NCBI GenBank assembly: GCA_022984795.1
Contig: JALIHJ010000065.1
Coordinates: forward strand, 46,718 to 110,717
Source of the DNA: Fabrea salina
Taxonomy: Eukaryota > Ciliophora > Heterotrichea > Heterotrichida > Fabreidae
Direction: 5' to 3'
DNA length: 64,000 bases
Program-made: the position numbers and the translations under genes
Notes under the pieces: generated by a model
What the model was told of the DNA's origin: nothing
The model's input: only the letters and a program-made list of their open reading frames with translations
Database searches by the model: none
Shown: positions 63,305 through 64,000 of the stretch, one piece after another
Layout: each line of letters begins with the position of its first letter
How positions within the stretch are numbered: the first letter of the stretch is position 1

Positions 63305-64000
63305 GGGTGTTAGGGTGTTAGGGTGTTAGGGTGTTAGAGGGTGTTAGGGTGTTAGGGTGTTAGGGTGTTAGGGTGTTAGGGTGTTGGGGTGTTAGGGTGT
63401 TAGGGTGTTGGGGTGTTAGGGTGTTAGGGTGTTAGGGTGTTAGGGTGTTAGGGTGGTTAGGGTGTTGGGTGTTAGGGTGTTAGGGTGTTAGGGTGTTAGG
63501 GTGTTAGGGTGTTAGGGTGTTGGGTGTTTAGGGTGTTAGGGTGTTAGGGTGTTGGTGTTAGGGTGTTAGGGTGTTAGGGTGTTAGGGTGTTAGGGTGTTA
63601 GGGTGTTAGGGTGTTAGAGTGTTAGGGTGTTAGGGTGTTAGGGTGTTAGGGTGTTAGGGTGTTAGGGTGTTAGGGTGTTAGGGTGTTAGGGTGTTAGGGT
63701 GTTAGGGTGTTAGGGTGTTAGGGTGGGTGTTAGGGTGTTAGGGTGTTAGGGTGTTAGGGTGTTAGGGTGTTAGGGTGTTAGGGTGTTAGAAGGTGTTAGG
63801 GTGTTAGGGTGTTAGGGTGTTAGGGTGTTAGGGTGTTAGGGTGTTAGGGTGTTAGGGTGTTAGGGTGTTAGGGTGTTAGGGTGTTAGGGTGTTAGGGTGT
63901 TAGGGTGTTAGGGTGTTAGGGTGTTAGGGTGTTGGGGTGTTAGGGTGTTAGGGTGTTAGGGTGTTAGGGTGTTAGGGTGTTAGGGTGTTAGGGTGTTAAA
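63305..64000 (+). repeat. Telomeric repeat, unit GGGTGTTA
   Basis: About 87 copies of an 8-base unit on the G-rich strand running 5'-3' to the end, as at a right chromosome end. The unit is the complement of CCCTAACA, which I recall as the telomere unit of heterotrich ciliates. Variants include TTGGGGTG (about 63385, 63409), a TTAGAGGG insert (about 63336), and short or long units near 63455, 63522, 63555 and 63790, consistent with long-read errors or telomerase slippage. Confidence 0.95.

Noticed and set aside
1-64000. Genetic code with TGA = Trp (as in Blepharisma)
   Set aside because: No internal TGA is seen in any well-matched gene, Trp is TGG, and the HUS1-like gene ends in TGA.
1-64000. 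CRISPR array, insertion sequence, phage or bacterial operon
   Set aside because: No direct-repeat/spacer array, transposase or inverted-repeat element was seen; the short gaps are eukaryotic gene compaction.

Overview
This window is the right-hand end of a macronuclear-type ciliate chromosome. From 63305 to the end there is only a G-rich 8-base telomeric repeat (unit GGGTGTTA), in the orientation expected for a right end. The genes are eukaryotic: spliceosome, retromer, tubby, cullin RING, kinetochore-like and cilia-type coiled-coil proteins. They are split by introns of only 15 bases, with one of 16. Tiny 15-base introns, this telomere unit and a normal stop code (TAA/TAG stops, one TGA stop, no internal TGA) together fit a heterotrich ciliate with the standard code, such as Stentor or Fabrea. 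They argue against Blepharisma, where TGA is read as Trp. The species cannot be fixed from the sequence.

The layout is extremely compact: about 50 protein genes and two tRNA genes in 63 kb, with most intergenic gaps 0-30 bases. Divergent start codons can be only 4-6 bases apart, three convergent pairs have abutting stop codons, and one pair overlaps by 11 bases. Left part (1-11.4 kb, mostly minus strand): a RING-CH ligase (cut by the window edge), HUS1-like clamp protein, TBC protein, NDUFAF7-like methyltransferase, coiled-coil proteins, ribosomal protein uL15, an RFC-like ATPase and glycerol kinase. 11.4-18.9 kb: a Tra2-like SR protein, a tandem ZnF-UBP/sirtuin fusion, an ADIP-like protein, a COMMD protein, CWC2 and a KNL1-like kinetochore candidate. 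18.9-28.4 kb: two large cysteine-rich/LamG multi-membrane-span paralogues (the first with a frameshift), a paraoxonase-like protein and an unknown. 28.5-33.2 kb: a 16-blade WD40-ankyrin-TRP-like channel, then the only sizeable gene-poor stretch (about 1 kb).

33.2-45 kb: a calmodulin-like protein, an Arf-like GTPase, two identical tRNA-Asp genes flanking a TPR gene, poly(A) polymerase, RBX1, ABT1, a BTB-tubby gene with four introns, a pseudouridine synthase and UTP15. 45-63 kb: a DOMON/b561/b5/reductase fusion, PRP28 (DDX23), a kelch protein, a PHO80-type cyclin, a large membrane protein, a dynein-stalk-like protein, VPS26, a CNG/EAG-type potassium channel, a nucleotide-sugar transporter, a RING-CH/YqgE fusion, TANGO2, PPP1R11 and an FHA-PP2C phosphatase. 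Then the telomere.

The genes are general housekeeping and ciliate cell biology, not a bacterial-style operon. The most unusual content is (a) the mini-introns with an adenine at a fixed distance from the 3' splice site, (b) unusual domain fusions (ZnF-UBP+sirtuin, RING-CH+YqgE, WD40+ankyrin+channel, BTB+tubby), and (c) intergenic regions so short that promoters and 3' ends must lie inside neighbouring coding sequence. Functions below are read from motifs and remembered families; no database search was run.
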